From assembly GCA_963791995.1 (NCBI GenBank), contig CAWBUQ010000004.1:186001-250000 (forward strand): 64,000 nucleotides of DNA, in the 5' to 3' direction. A program made the position numbers and the translations under genes. The notes beneath the pieces are model-generated. The model did not search any database, had not been told where the DNA came from, and was given only the letters and a program-made list of their open reading frames with translations. The DNA is from Bog-473 sp963791995 (GTDB taxonomy: Bacteria; Actinomycetota; Acidimicrobiia; Acidimicrobiales; RAAP-2). Shown piece by piece: positions 41,229-51,113 of this stretch (positions are counted from its first letter, which is position 1; each line of letters starts with the position of its first letter).

Positions 41229-42708
41229 ATGGACGGTTCTTCACATTTCGACCCTTCCGCGACTCCGCCGCCCGGGTGGGCTCAAGCCCCCGGCCGAGCT
41301 GCCCAGCTCGCTGGCCGACCTCCGCGCGTCGGGTTGGGAGTCGGTCTCGGTCGCCGAGGAGATGCGGCGCAACACGGCCAAGGTGATTGCCGCCGGCGCT
41401 TCGTTGGTCCCCGGCGTGCTCGGTTTCGAAGAGACCGTCGTACCCCAGCTCGAGAACGCCATCCTGGCGGGGCACGACATCATCCTCCTGGGCGAGCGCG
41501 GGCAGGCCAAGACGCGGGTGATCCGCTCCATGGTCGGACTGCTCGACGAGTGGGTGCCGATCGTCGCCGGCTCCGAGATCAACGACGATCCCTACAACCC
41601 CGTGTCGCGTTACGCCATCGACCGCGTCGACGAGCTCGGCGACGCCACGCCGATCGACTGGGTGCACCGCTCACAGCGCTACGGCGAGAAGCTGGCCACG
41701 CCCGACACCTCCATCGCCGACCTCATCGGCGAGGTGGACCCGATCAAGATCGCCGAGGGCCGCTACCTGAGCGACGAGCTGGCGCTGCACTACGGGCTCA
41801 TCCCGCGGGTCAACCGGGGCATCTTCGCCATCAACGAGCTGCCGGACCTCTCCGAGCGGATCCAGGTCGGGTTGCTCAACATCCTCGAAGAGCGCGACGT
41901 GCAGATCCGGGGCCACCGCATCCGCCTCCCGCTCGACATCATGTTGGTGGCGACGGCCAACCCCGAGGACTACACCAACCGCGGGCGCATCATCACACCG
42001 CTCAAGGACCGCTTCGGTGCGCAGATCCGCACGCACTACCCCTTCGAGACCATGACCGAGGTCCAGCATCATGGAGGGCGAGGCGGACCTGCCGACGGCG
42101 GGCGTGCCGGTCAGCGTGCCCGCCTACATGAAGGAGGTCATCGCCGAGGTCAGCCAGCTGGCCCGCCGCAGCACCCATCTCAACCAGCGCAGCGGCGTGT
42201 CGGTCCGCCTCTCCATCGCCAACTACGAGACTCTGGTGGCCTCGGCCGTGCGCCGCGCCCTGCGGACCGGAGAGCCGGTGGCTGTCCCTCGCATCAGCGA
42301 CCTGGCCGCGCTCGTGCCCTCTACCCAGGGCAAGATCGAGGTCGAGGCCATGGAAGAGGGCCACGAGGACGAGGTCGTGGCCCATCTGGTGGCGGCGGCC
42401 ACGCTGTCGGTGTTCCGGCGCCGGGTCACGCTCGACGACCCCCAGGCGATCGTCGCCGCTTTCCACGAGCAGGTCGTCGTGCACGTGGGCGACGACCTGC
42501 CCTCCTCGGCCTACCTGAGCCGTGCTGGCCGACATCCCCGAGCTCGAGCCGCCGACCCGCAAGCTGGCCGGGACCCGAGGCGGCCGAGGCGGAGTCCCCG
42601 GCGCTGATGGCCAGCGCCATGGAGTTCCTGCTCGAAGGGCTGCACCTGACCAAGCGCCTCAACAAGGACGCGTCGGGGGCTCGCGCCCTCTATCGCGGTC
42701 GCAAATAG
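41229..42708 (+). CDS. MoxR/ChlI-like AAA+ ATPase (four frameshifts)
   Basis: 491 residues after removing extra bases near 41275, 42068, 42524 and 42578. The Walker A variant G-E-R-G-Q-A-K-T and Walker B-like G-I-F-A-I-N-E-L-P-D-L (Asn in place of the usual Asp) lie in the first half. R-L-P-L-D-I-M-L-V-A-T-A-N-P-E-D-Y (sensor 1) follows. The second half is a helical lid that ends K-R-L-N-K-D. Such ATPases work with VWA partners as chaperones or metal-insertion motors. The partner gene follows 30 bases later. Confidence 0.88.
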
Positions 42709-42738
42709 GTCCGCGGCGACGAGGAACGAGACCGGCAG

Positions 42739-44746
42739 ATGAGCGTCGAGCTACGACTACTCCGAATGGGACGGCACGCAGCAGTTCGCCGACCTCGACC
42801 CCGACGACCTGCTGGCCGGCCTCACCGACGACCTGCTGGCCGGCGGCGATCTCGACGACGCCCTGCGCCGGCTGCTGCGCAGCGGCTTCCGCACCGCCGA
42901 CGGCGACCAGGTGCCCGGGTTGCGCGATCTGTTGGACCAGCTGCGCCGGCGCCGCCAGGAGATGCTGGCCGAGGGTGACCCCGACGGCCGCATGGCCGAG
43001 CTGACCCGCCAGCTCGACGAGATCGAGCAGGACGAGCGCGCCGGCATCGACGAGCTGGTCGAGGAGGCTGCCGCGTCGGGCGACGACCGGCGGCGCGAGG
43101 TGACCGACGACGTCGCCACCGAGCGCCGCATGGCCCTCGACCTCCAGCCCGACGACCCGGCCGGGCGAATCAGCTCCATGCAGCACTACGACTTCGTGTC
43201 CTCCGAGGCGCGCGAGAAATTCGAGGAGCTCGTCGAAGAGCTGCGACGCGAGATGGCCGACACCTTCTTCGAGGGTGCATCGGACGCGCTCTCCAACATG
43301 AGCCCCGAGCAGATGCAGCGCATGCGCGACGCCTACGACGCGCTCAACCGCATGCTCGAGCAGCGCGAGCGCGGCGAGGACCTCGACCCGAGCTTCGAAG
43401 AGTTCATGGCCGAGTTCGGCGACATGTTCCCCGGCAACCCGCAGAACCTCGACGAGCTGCTCGAGCAACTGGCCCAGCGCATGGCGGCGGCGCAGGCGGT
43501 GTGGAATTCGCTCAGCCCCGAGCAACAGGCCCAGCTCTCCCAGCTGATGTCGGCCGTGCTCGACGACATGGACCTGCGCTGGCAGGTGGAGCGGCTCGCA
43601 CAGAACCTCCAGAACGCCTTCCCCGACGCCGGCTGGCAACAGAGCTACGACTTCAACGGCGAAGGCCCGATGAGCATGAACCGCGCCACCGACCTGGCGT
43701 CGCAGCTCAGCCAGCTCGACCGCATGGAAGAAGTGCTCCAGTCGGCCTCCACCCCGGCCGCGCTGGGCGAGATCGACCTCGACCAGGTCAAGCAGCACAT
43801 GGGCGAGGATGCGGCCCGCGCCCTGGACCGCCTGGCCAATCTGACCAAGTCACTGGCCGACGCCGGACTGATCGAGCAGCAAGGTGGCAGCATCGAGCTC
43901 ACGCCGCGCGGCGTGCGCCGACTTGGGCAAAAGGCCCTGGCCGACCTCTTCGGACAGATCAACAAGGACCGCATCGGCGACCACTCGGCGTTGCGGACGG
44001 GTTCTGGGCACGACCGCGAGGAGACCACCAAGGCCTACGAGTACGGCGATCCGCTGAACCTGCACCTCTCGACGACGGTGCACAACGCGGTGCGCCGCGG
44101 CGGTTCGGGCGTCCCCGTGCGCCTGACCCCCGAGGACTTCGAGGTCGTCGAGGTCGAGGCGCTGTCCCGCTCGGCCACGGTGCTCTGCGTCGACCTCTCC
44201 ATGTCCATGCCGATGCGCGACAACTTCGTGCCGGCCAAGCGGATGGCCATGGCGTTGCAGACGCTCATCTCCTCCAAGTTCCCCCGCGATTACCTCGGCA
44301 TCATCGGCTTCTCCGAAGTCGCTCGAGAAATACGGCCCGACGAGATCCCCACCGCGATGTGGGACTACGTCTACGGCACGAACCTGCAGCACACGCTGGC
44401 GCTGTCGCGGCGCCTGCTGGCCCACCAGCACGGGACCAAGCAGATCATCGTCGTCACCGACGGCGAGCCGACGGCGCACATCGACGACTACGGCGAGGTC
44501 TTCTTCAACTACCCGCCCATCCCCGAGACCCTGCGGCGCACCATGGCCGAGGTGATCCGGTGCACCAGGGCCGGCATCGTGATCAACACGTTCGCCCTCG
44601 ACCTCCAGCGCACGCACTACCCCTTCGTGGAGCAGATCGCCCGGGTCAACGGTGGCCGCACCTTCTACACGACCCCCGACGCCCTCGGCGGCTACGTGCT
44701 GGTGGACTTCCTCCAGCACCGCCGGGTGCTGCGCCCCGCCGGCTAG
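42739..44746 (+). CDS. VWA-domain partner of the MoxR-like ATPase (one frameshift)
   Basis: 668 residues after removing an extra base near 42752. The N-terminal two thirds are acidic and helical with coiled-coil-like charged repeats. The C-terminal von Willebrand A domain has the MIDAS motif C-V-D-L-S-M-S-M (D-x-S-x-S) and V-T-D-G-E-P-T-A-H. Related to BchD-type and other MoxR partners that present metal or substrate to the ATPase. Same operon as the ATPase. Confidence 0.88.
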
Positions 44747-44839
44747 GCGCACCACTCAGCGAAATTCCTCAGCCCGGTGCACCGATCGCGCCGGAAGTCG
44801 CGTTGAACTGGGGTTTCATGCACTTATCCACACCCCGCC

Positions 44840-44858
44840 ACGTGTAGCGAGCACACGT
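44840..44858 (+). promoter_or_regulatory. Inverted repeat upstream of whiB
   Basis: ACGTGT-N7-ACACGT, arms at 44840-44845 and 44853-44858, about 120 bases before the whiB start. A candidate operator. A second palindrome, ACATCGATGT, lies at 44924-44933. Confidence 0.45.
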
Positions 44859-44923
44859 TTCCTGCCTCCGTCGAGGATTTGGGTCTTGCGCTCGGGCGCG
44901 GGCGTGGTCAAAGATGTCTGATC

Positions 44924-44933
44924 ACATCGATGT
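44924..44933 (+). promoter_or_regulatory. Palindrome ACATCGATGT before whiB
   Basis: A perfect 10-base palindrome 44 bases upstream of the GTG start of whiB. Close enough to overlap the promoter. The regulator is unknown. Confidence 0.35.
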
Positions 44934-44977
44934 AACTACACCGGTGCCACCTGAGGTTAAGAAGGGGGGCGAACCAA

Positions 44978-45262
44978 GTGCCAGTTGACATAGTCACCAC
45001 GCTCTACGGTCGCCAAGAACGAAGCTGGCAGCTACAGGCCAACTGCATGGGGGTCGACCCGGACCTGTTCTTCCCCGAGCGGGGGGCGTCGACCCGGGAG
45101 GCCAAGGAGGTCTGCCGCGGCTGCGTCGTGCGTGAGGACTGCCTCGAGTACGCCCTCGCCAACGGTGAGAAGTTCGGGATCTGGGGCGGGATGAGCGAGC
45201 GGGAGCGCCGCCGCCTGCGCCGCGCCCGTGCCCTGGCTCGTCGCGAGATCGCTGCGTCCTAG
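44978..45262 (+). CDS. whiB: WhiB family Fe-S transcriptional regulator 1
   Basis: 94 residues. Four conserved Cys for a redox/NO-sensitive 4Fe-4S cluster (N-C-M-G, then C-R-G-C and D-C-L-E-Y-A). The G-I-W-G-G turn and the basic C-terminal R-R-R-L-R-R tail for DNA or sigma-factor contact are present. The group resembles WhiB1/WhiB2-like proteins that act in cell division or stress. The GTG at 44978 follows AAGAAGGGGGG. The long upstream region with palindromes suggests complex control. Confidence 0.94.
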   Translation: MPVDIVTTLYGRQERSWQLQANCMGVDPDLFFPERGASTREAKEVCRGCVVREDCLEYALANGEKFGIWGGMSERERRRLRRARALARREIAAS

Positions 45263-45315
45263 GGACATTCGCCCGTCGCCACGCGCCGGCCGGGCCGTCG
45301 GGGCCGACTGGCGGC

Positions 45316-46176
45316 TCAACCCCCGGCGCCGAGCCGGGCTTCGACGGTTACCTCGTCTGAGAGGCCGAGTTCGGCCCAGCGGACCCGAGGCACCGCGGTG
45401 AGGACGGCCTCGGGGATGAGCCCGACCAGCTCGGCTCCCTCGACGGTCCCGCCGGCACCTGCCACCGCGTGGCCACCTCGTCGTAGAGGTCGGCGGGCCC
45501 CACCCGGTCGGGCTCGACCAGATTGCACGACACCTGAGCCCGCTGCCCCACGGCCAGGCCGAGGGCACGCACCTCGGGCCGGCGCACGAGGGGCGCCACC
45601 AGCCGGGCCACCTCGAGCGAGCTCACCCACACGTTGTAGGCGACCAGGGTGCGGCGCGCGCCCACCGCGGTGGCGCCGGTCCCGGGATCCGGCCGGGCCG
45701 GGCCGAAGTCGGGCCGCAGGCCGCCGTCTGCGACCGGACCGAAGGCATGCCGGCGCACCTCGGGCAGGCTGCGCGCCCGACCGTCGGGCAGCTCGCCGTA
45801 GAGGAACGCCGGCACCCCACGCTCGTCCCCGAGCCAGCGGGCGAAGTCGTCGCGCAGCGCGACGGCGCGTGAGAGGTCCTCGGGCGCAGCGCCGTCCTGG
45901 TTCGTAGGGGACGAAGGGGACGACGTCGAGGACGCCGAGGCGCGGATGGGCGCCCTCGTGCGCGGCGCAGATCGAGGCGTGCAAGGGTTGCGCCGGCGAG
46001 CGAGCGGGCCGCCGCGTGCACCGCGTCCGCACCGCCGGCCAGTGTGAAGACGGCGCGGTTGTGGTCCGGATCGCGGTGGAGGTCGAGCAGCGCGTCGGAA
46101 GCGGCGCCAGCCAGCTCCGCGAGCAGCCGTCGTCGTCGCGACCTTCGCTCACGTTGACCACACACTCGAAGATCAC
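45316..46176 (-). CDS. ftcD: Glutamate formimidoyltransferase family protein (several frameshifts)
   Basis: Transfers formimino groups to tetrahydrofolate in histidine breakdown, or a related reaction. About 285 residues. The start I-F-E-C-V-V-N-V-S-E-G-R matches the family. H-E-G-A-H-P-R-L-G-V-L-D-V-V-P-F-V-P contains the catalytic His region. S-C-N-L-V-E-P-D-R-V-G-P-A-D-L-Y lies late. The frame changes at least three times (near 46130, 45900-45985 and 45455). Only the formimidoyltransferase part is present; there is no cyclodeaminase domain. Confidence 0.82.
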   Translation of the reverse strand: MIFECVVNVSEGRDDDGCSRSWLAPLPTRCSTSTAIRTTTAPSSHWPAVRTRCTRRPARSPAQPLHASICAAHEGAHPRLGVLDVVPFVPYEPGRRCARGPLTRRRAARRLRPLARGRAWGAGVPLRRAARRSGAQPARGAPACLRSGRRRRPAARLRPGPAGSRDRRHRGGRAPHPGRLQRVGELARGGPAGGAPRAPARGACPRPGRGAAGSGVVQSGRARPGGARRPLRRGGHAVAGAGGTVEGAELVGLIPEAVLTAVPRVRWAELGLSDEVTVEARLGAGG

Positions 46177-46315
46177 GAGGACCTCACTGGCTCACCGTTC
46201 GCCTGTCGAGCGGCACGGCGTTCAGCGTGACACGTCAATGATCTGGAACCGGTTCCCGCACATGATCCGAACCCGAGTGACGGGGTCGAGGAGCGCTCTT
46301 GCGGCGCTCGAGTCG

Positions 46316-46561
46316 CTACTTGGCGACGACGGCGTGTGAGAGACGGCGGCGGCGCAAGATGCGGCGACGCTCACGCTCGGATGCTCCACCCCAGACGCCA
46401 TGGTCGATGTGGTTTTCGAGCGCGTACTCGAGGCAGGCTTCGGAGACGGGGCACTCGGCACAGATGCGCTGTGCCACTAACACGCCCATGCCGTCGCTGG
46501 GGAAGAAGACGTCGGGAGCAACTTCTTTGCACTTCCCCCGGCCATCCAGTCGGTATTCCAT
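46316..46561 (-). CDS. whiB: WhiB family Fe-S transcriptional regulator 2
   Basis: 81 residues from ATG 46561. This start is preferred over GTG 46579 because AAAAGGGAG lies at the right distance. Cluster Cys in G-K-C-K, I-C-A-E-C and E-A-C-L-E-Y-A. The G-V-W-G-G turn and a basic R-R-R-I-L-R-R-R-R tail follow. It differs clearly from the whiB at 44978. A TAGAAT box about 40 bases upstream of the start on its strand could be a -10 element. Confidence 0.93.
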   Translation of the reverse strand: MEYRLDGRGKCKEVAPDVFFPSDGMGVLVAQRICAECPVSEACLEYALENHIDHGVWGGASERERRRILRRRRLSHAVVAK

Positions 46562-46731
46562 GTTCAGCTCCCTTTTCACGCATCATTCTAAGGGAGGTGC
46601 CAGTCGGCTCCTAGGCTTTGCGCATAGGAAGTTTGTAAGAATCGAGCGGCCGATTCGGGCACTGCCAGGGAGAATGGGTGTGAGTGCGCCGGGGCTACGC
46701 TGGCGCCGATCGCCAAAGGCCAGGAGGTGCC

Positions 46732-47025
46732 ATGTCCCCGGACACCGAGGACGAAGTCGTCGAAGAGGGTGAGATCGTCGAGCCCATCGGGCACGTGCGC
46801 GTCGTCTATCTCGGCCCGGTCGCGCCGCACTGGGAAGTGCAGTCCGACTACGGGCCCCCCGAAGTGATCGACCAGTTCCGCGAGCGCGTGCTGGCGCGCC
46901 TCGTCCTGCTGCCTCCGCACGACCCCCAGTTCCGCCGTAACAGCGAGCGCGTCGTCCGCGACGCGGAGCGTGAGCAACTGGCTCTCGAATGGGTGCTCGA
47001 CTACGGCGAGGAGCCCGAGGCCTGA
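46732..47025 (+). CDS. Conserved-looking small protein of unknown function (97 aa)
   Basis: The ATG at 46732 is behind AGGAGG at 46723-46728, and upstream codons look non-coding. Very acidic start (D-T-E-D-E-V-V-E-E-G-E-I-V-E), then a likely beta/alpha fold with V-V-Y-L-G-P-V-A-P-H-W and L-P-P-H-D-P-Q-F. Divergent from whiB 2. No family recognised. Confidence 0.7.
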   Translation: MSPDTEDEVVEEGEIVEPIGHVRVVYLGPVAPHWEVQSDYGPPEVIDQFRERVLARLVLLPPHDPQFRRNSERVVRDAEREQLALEWVLDYGEEPEA

Positions 47026-47221
47026 CAGTCGGCGCGTCGGGCCGGCCCCCGGGTCCTGCGGGCACGGAGCGCGGCCGCGGCCGAACGGGCTTCTGATCCC
47101 CGGTTTCGGTTCGCACCCCAATTGCACCGCAGAGGCCACTCGGCGGACACCCCGGCGATGGAAGCATGTCGGCTCGTTGGGGTCGGTGACGCAAGGGCGA
47201 AGCCCGAACGAGGGGGAAGAA

Positions 47222-47542
47222 ATGATGGGTGGCACCTACACGATGAACGAGACGCCGGTGGTCCGGGAGATCCGGACGTTGGTCGGAGACGTGACCGAGG
47301 ACGAGGCGGCGCTGGTGCGCACGCTCACGCCGGTGGACGTCGCCCCGAGCGCCATGGTCGAGCACATGTTCGACCTCGTGGACATGCTCACGACGATCCG
47401 GAAGGACGAGGCCATGGCCGAGTACGTCTACGCCATCGCGCCGGGCTGGGACGGATCGATCGAGACACTGCTGCTCGGCGGCCGCGTCTCGACCGCGTAC
47501 GCGCGCTACGAACTCGAGCGCCGCGCGCCGGCCTGCGTCTGA
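47222..47542 (+). CDS. Small helical protein of unknown function (106 aa)
   Basis: ATGATG start behind GGGGGAAGAA. Helical, with T-E-D-E-A-A-L-V-R-T-L-T and M-V-E-H-M-F-D-L-V-D-M-L. Codon bias is that of a real gene. No known motif. Confidence 0.65.
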   Translation: MMGGTYTMNETPVVREIRTLVGDVTEDEAALVRTLTPVDVAPSAMVEHMFDLVDMLTTIRKDEAMAEYVYAIAPGWDGSIETLLLGGRVSTAYARYELERRAPACV

Positions 47543-47613
47543 CGAAGCCGTTGCGGCGGCGCCGTCACGGCGCCGTGTCACTTCGCTTCGCCGCGAACGC
47601 TGTCGCTCGGGCA

Positions 47614-48814
47614 TCAGTCCAGCAGACCGATACGGGCCAGCCAGAGCCCGGGCGCGTCCACCTCAGCGGGGGTGGGCAGGTCGAGCTCATCGCCCCAGAG
47701 TCGGGCCAGCGCGTCCTCGCCGGCGCGCTCGATGACGCCGGTCACGAAGGTCCGGCCGCGGTCGACTTCGTCCTGGCCGACATCGAGGCCGAACAGACCG
47801 GCGAAGGCCTGCTCGCCCTTCCCTTCCTCGATCCGGTAGCGGTACCACGCTTCACGTAGCGCGGCCGGCGACGACGTCAACGTCTGTGCGATCGACGGCG
47901 TGATGTGGTCGACGGCGGCACCGATCGCCGTGGTCTGCGCGGTGAGAGCGCTCGAGATGTTCTGCTGTTCGGGGCTGATGAGATCGGACAGGAGGGCCTC
48001 GGGATCGCCGAGCGCGTCCTCCAGAGCGGCAGGATCCCCGAGACCGTCGCCCAGTCGCTCGACGATCGAGCTTCTGCGCCGCGGCAGCGTGGGCCGAGGC
48101 ATCGCCCAGCAGCGTGGCGAGCGACGAGCGCACGCCGGCTCGCGTCAACACCGCGTGCATGGTCAGCTCGCGCAGGCACACCCAGAGCTGCACCTCTTGG
48201 AGCGGAAGACTCCAGTCCTCCGCGAAGCGGGCCACGTTGCCCGGCACGAGCAGCAGGGTCGACGATTGCGGCCAGGGCAGCGGGAGCGCGTACTGACCGA
48301 AAGCCCGACGGGCCAGGTGCCCGGCGGCCGATCCGAATTGCATGCCCAAGAACACCGGACCGAGTGTCAGTGCGAACTGCCCCAGCAGGCCGCCGAGCCC
48401 GGCGGATCCCTCGGGGTCGAATTCGCTCAGGTCCATTGAGCCCGGTACGGCGGCGGCGCCTTGCTGCTGCGCGTCGACCATCGACTTGAGCACGGGCCGG
48501 TAGGCCTCGAGCACCCGGAAGCTCCACTGTCCGGGGCCGACGGCCTCGAAGGAGATGCCACCGGCGGCGGGTTGGATCCCGGTGGCGGCAGACACGTGGA
48601 GCTCTGCGACCCGGGCCAGCTCCTCGAACGCGATCCGCACGAGGGGATCGGGGCTCTCGTCCTGGCCGCCGTCGGTGGCGACGCCGAAGGCGAGCGTGCG
48701 GGCCGCCTCGAACCAGCTGTCCGTCGAGCCGGGCCCCGAACCGATGACCTTGAGCAGGTCTCCGAGGAGGCCTCCCATGGGGTTGTCGGGGTCACCAGAA
48801 CCGAAGATGCTCAC
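47614..48814 (-). CDS. Zinc-dependent metalloprotease-like protein, DUF2342 family (one frameshift)
   Basis: 399 residues after removing one extra base near 48075. It has the F-E-A-V-G-P-G-Q-W-S-F-R and L-L-L-V-P-G-N-V-A-R-F patterns of the actinobacterial family of Rv3195. The helix R-E-L-T-M-H-A-V-L corresponds to the expected zinc-binding H-E-x-x-H region, but a full H-E-x-x-H is not seen. Activity is therefore doubtful. In mycobacteria this family sits beside UPF0182 and PDZ/Lon-like genes, both present here at 51.8-58 kb. Confidence 0.8.
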
Positions 48815-48823
48815 TCTCGCATG

Positions 48824-50038
48824 CTAGGGGGACCGGCTCAGGGTGACGTCCACGGTGGAGGTCCCCGAAGTGCCCAGCACCGACAGGGCGACCGGGCTGC
48901 CGGGCGGCAACACGTAGAGACGGCCCCGCAACTCGGCCATTGTGTGCACGGGCATGTCGTTGACCGCCGCAATCACCTGGCCCGGTGCCAGCCGGTTGGC
49001 CGACGGGCCGTGCGCCTCGACCGTCTCGACCTTGGCCCCGGTGCCATCGGGTGCGTTGGTGCCGGTCATTCCGAGCCACCCGCGCACCACCCGATCGCCC
49101 GAGCGGAGGTCGTCGGCCACGCCGACGACGAGGTCGCTCGGGAGGAACGTCACCGCGGAGGTGGTGCCGGGGTCCGGGTCGTAGAGGATGCCCGCCACTG
49201 CTCCGTCGCTGGTCAGCAGCGGCTGGCCCGCCGTCACGGCGGGTGCCGCCGCCGAGGACGTGATCGACGGCATGCCGCCGGCCGGACCCTCCGCGATGGC
49301 GTTCCCGACGTTGGTGACCGAGCCGGGCGTGCAATGCAGCGCGATGGCCGTGCTTCCGGCCGGCTCGTAGCTGAGAGTGAGCACGGATGTGCCGTTGTCC
49401 AGTGCGTTCTCGTCGGCGAACGTTGCGACCGGGAGGTCCACGGGCACATTCACCAGCGCGATGTCCGACGACGCGTCGGTGGCCATGACCGATGCGGGTT
49501 CGGCCTTGCCGCCTGCGCCGATCATGACGACGTGTTGCACCCCGCGCAGGACGTCCGCCGTCGTGGCGACCACGCCGCCTTCGGCGATGGCCACCCCGAT
49601 GAGCGTCACCGTGCCGTTCGTCGTCGTCGCCTGGAGCTCCACCATGGAGCGACCCGTCGCCTCGGCGGCCGCCGGGACCGTGTTCGGCGTGCCGGCCAGC
49701 GTGGAGACCGACCCGTCGGCCACGGTGTCGTTGGTGGCCTGGCCACCGAGGGGATGTTGCGAGGCGGGGGAGAGGAGTACGACCACCCAGGCGACGACGG
49801 CCATGACGGCCCCGACGCCCACCAGCACCATGATCGTGCTGCGGTAGGAACGCCTGGGCGGGGCGTTGAGCAGGAGCGGGGCATCGGAGGCAGGCCCGGC
49901 GACCTCGCTCGGGTGGCGCCACAGTCGATCGTCGGGATCGATCCACCCACGTTGGGGCGACTCGAGGCCGTCCGGGACGCTGCCACCCTCGTCGGGGCCC
50001 GGTTCGCCGTCCTGTGGCTCCTCGGGCGTGTCGCTCAC
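48824..50038 (-). CDS. HtrA-like PDZ protein lacking catalytic residues (probable pseudoprotease)
   Basis: 404 residues from GTG 50038 (S-D-T-P-E-E-P-Q). A cytoplasmic acidic N-terminus, then one membrane segment (I-M-V-L-V-G-V-G-A-V-M-A-V-V-A-W-V-V-V) near residue 80, an extracytoplasmic trypsin-like domain and a PDZ domain (G-W-L-G-M-T-G-T, A-P-G-Q-V-I-A-A-V-N). Aligned by eye to HtrA, the His position reads T-T-A-D-V, the Asp position S-D-I-A-L-V is kept, and the G-N-S-G-G-P-L serine loop is replaced by T-A-G-Q-P-L-L. It should not cleave by the usual mechanism. Intact and adjacent to the zincin-like gene. Confidence 0.85.
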   Translation of the reverse strand: MSDTPEEPQDGEPGPDEGGSVPDGLESPQRGWIDPDDRLWRHPSEVAGPASDAPLLLNAPPRRSYRSTIMVLVGVGAVMAVVAWVVVLLSPASQHPLGGQATNDTVADGSVSTLAGTPNTVPAAAEATGRSMVELQATTTNGTVTLIGVAIAEGGVVATTADVLRGVQHVVMIGAGGKAEPASVMATDASSDIALVNVPVDLPVATFADENALDNGTSVLTLSYEPAGSTAIALHCTPGSVTNVGNAIAEGPAGGMPSITSSAAAPAVTAGQPLLTSDGAVAGILYDPDPGTTSAVTFLPSDLVVGVADDLRSGDRVVRGWLGMTGTNAPDGTGAKVETVEAHGPSANRLAPGQVIAAVNDMPVHTMAELRGRLYVLPPGSPVALSVLGTSGTSTVDVTLSRSP

Positions 50039-50109
50039 CAGGGCGACGATACCGACATCAGCCCAGGAAATGACGTCGCGGGAGAGGTCCGGCCGTACCA
50101 TGAGGCCCC

Positions 50110-51113
50110 ATGTCGCGCGACCTGGCCATCGACCTCGGCACGGCCAACACGCTTGTCTACGCCAAGGGCAAGGGCGTGGTGCTGAACGAGCCGACCGTGG
50201 TGGCGCTCGATTCGCGCAGCCGCGAGGTCCTCGCCATCGGCACCGATGCCTGGCAGATGATCGGGCGCACGCCCGGGTACATCGTCGCGGAGCGGCCCCT
50301 GCGGGGCGGTGCGATCACCGACTTCGAGGTCACCGAACGCATGCTCAGCGTGCTGCTCCGACGCGTCGGAGTGGGCCGCCTCAACCGGCCCAAGGTGCTC
50401 ATCTGCGTGCCCTCCGCCATCACCGCGGTGGAGCGACGCGCCGTCAAGGAGGCCGGCGCGTCGGGCGGGAGCGTCGGCCAGCTTCCTCATCGAACAACCG
50501 ATGGCGGCGGCCATCGGCGGCGGGTCTTCCGATCCATGAGCCAGTCGGCAACATGGTCGTCGACGTCGGTGGCGGCACGGCGGAGATGGCGGTGATCTCC
50601 CTGGGCGGCGTGGTGGCGGTCGAGGCACTGCGCTGCGGCGGCTTCGATTTTGACGCGTCCATTCAGACCTACGTGCGCCACGAGTACGGCGTGGCAGTCG
50701 GCGAGCGGACCGCCGAGGCGGTGAAGCTCGCCATCGGCTCGGCCTTCCATTACGAGGGCGAGCAGCAGGCCGAGATCCGGGGCCGCGAGGTGGCGACGGG
50801 CCGGCCCAAGACCGTGCTCCTCTCGCCCTTCGAGGTGCGCGGCGCCATAGAGGACAACGTGACGTCGGTCATGGAAGCCGCGGCCAACTGCCTGAGTGAG
50901 GCCCCGCCCGAGCTGGCCCAGGACATCATGTTCCAAGGGGTGCACCTCACCGGCGGTGGCGCGCTGCTGCGCGGCATGACCCAGCGACTGGCCGACGCCA
51001 CCGCGGTGCCGGTCCACCTGGTCGACACGCCGCTCGAGTGCGTCGTCCAGGGCGCCGGCATCTGCCTCGAGTCGTTCGACAAGTTGAAGCGGCTGTTCAC
51101 CCAGGACGACTAG
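50110..51113 (+). CDS. mreB: Rod-shape protein MreB (two frameshifts)
   Basis: A 333-residue bacterial actin after removing extra bases near 50470 and 50535. ATP-site motifs: A-I-D-L-G-T-A-N-T-L-V-Y (phosphate 1), V-V-D-V-G-G-G-T-A-E (phosphate 2) and L-T-G-G-G-A-L-L-R-G (adenosine). It organises wall synthesis or the membrane in elongating cells. No mreC or mreD is adjacent, unlike in rod-forming bacteria. Its stop overlaps the end of the HEAT gene by 4 bases. Confidence 0.92.

Noticed and set aside
44824..44832. Perfect DnaA box TTATCCACA before whiB, as a sign of an origin
   Set aside because: Only one box, with no AT-rich unwinding region and no dnaA or dnaN nearby; probably chance or a minor DnaA site.
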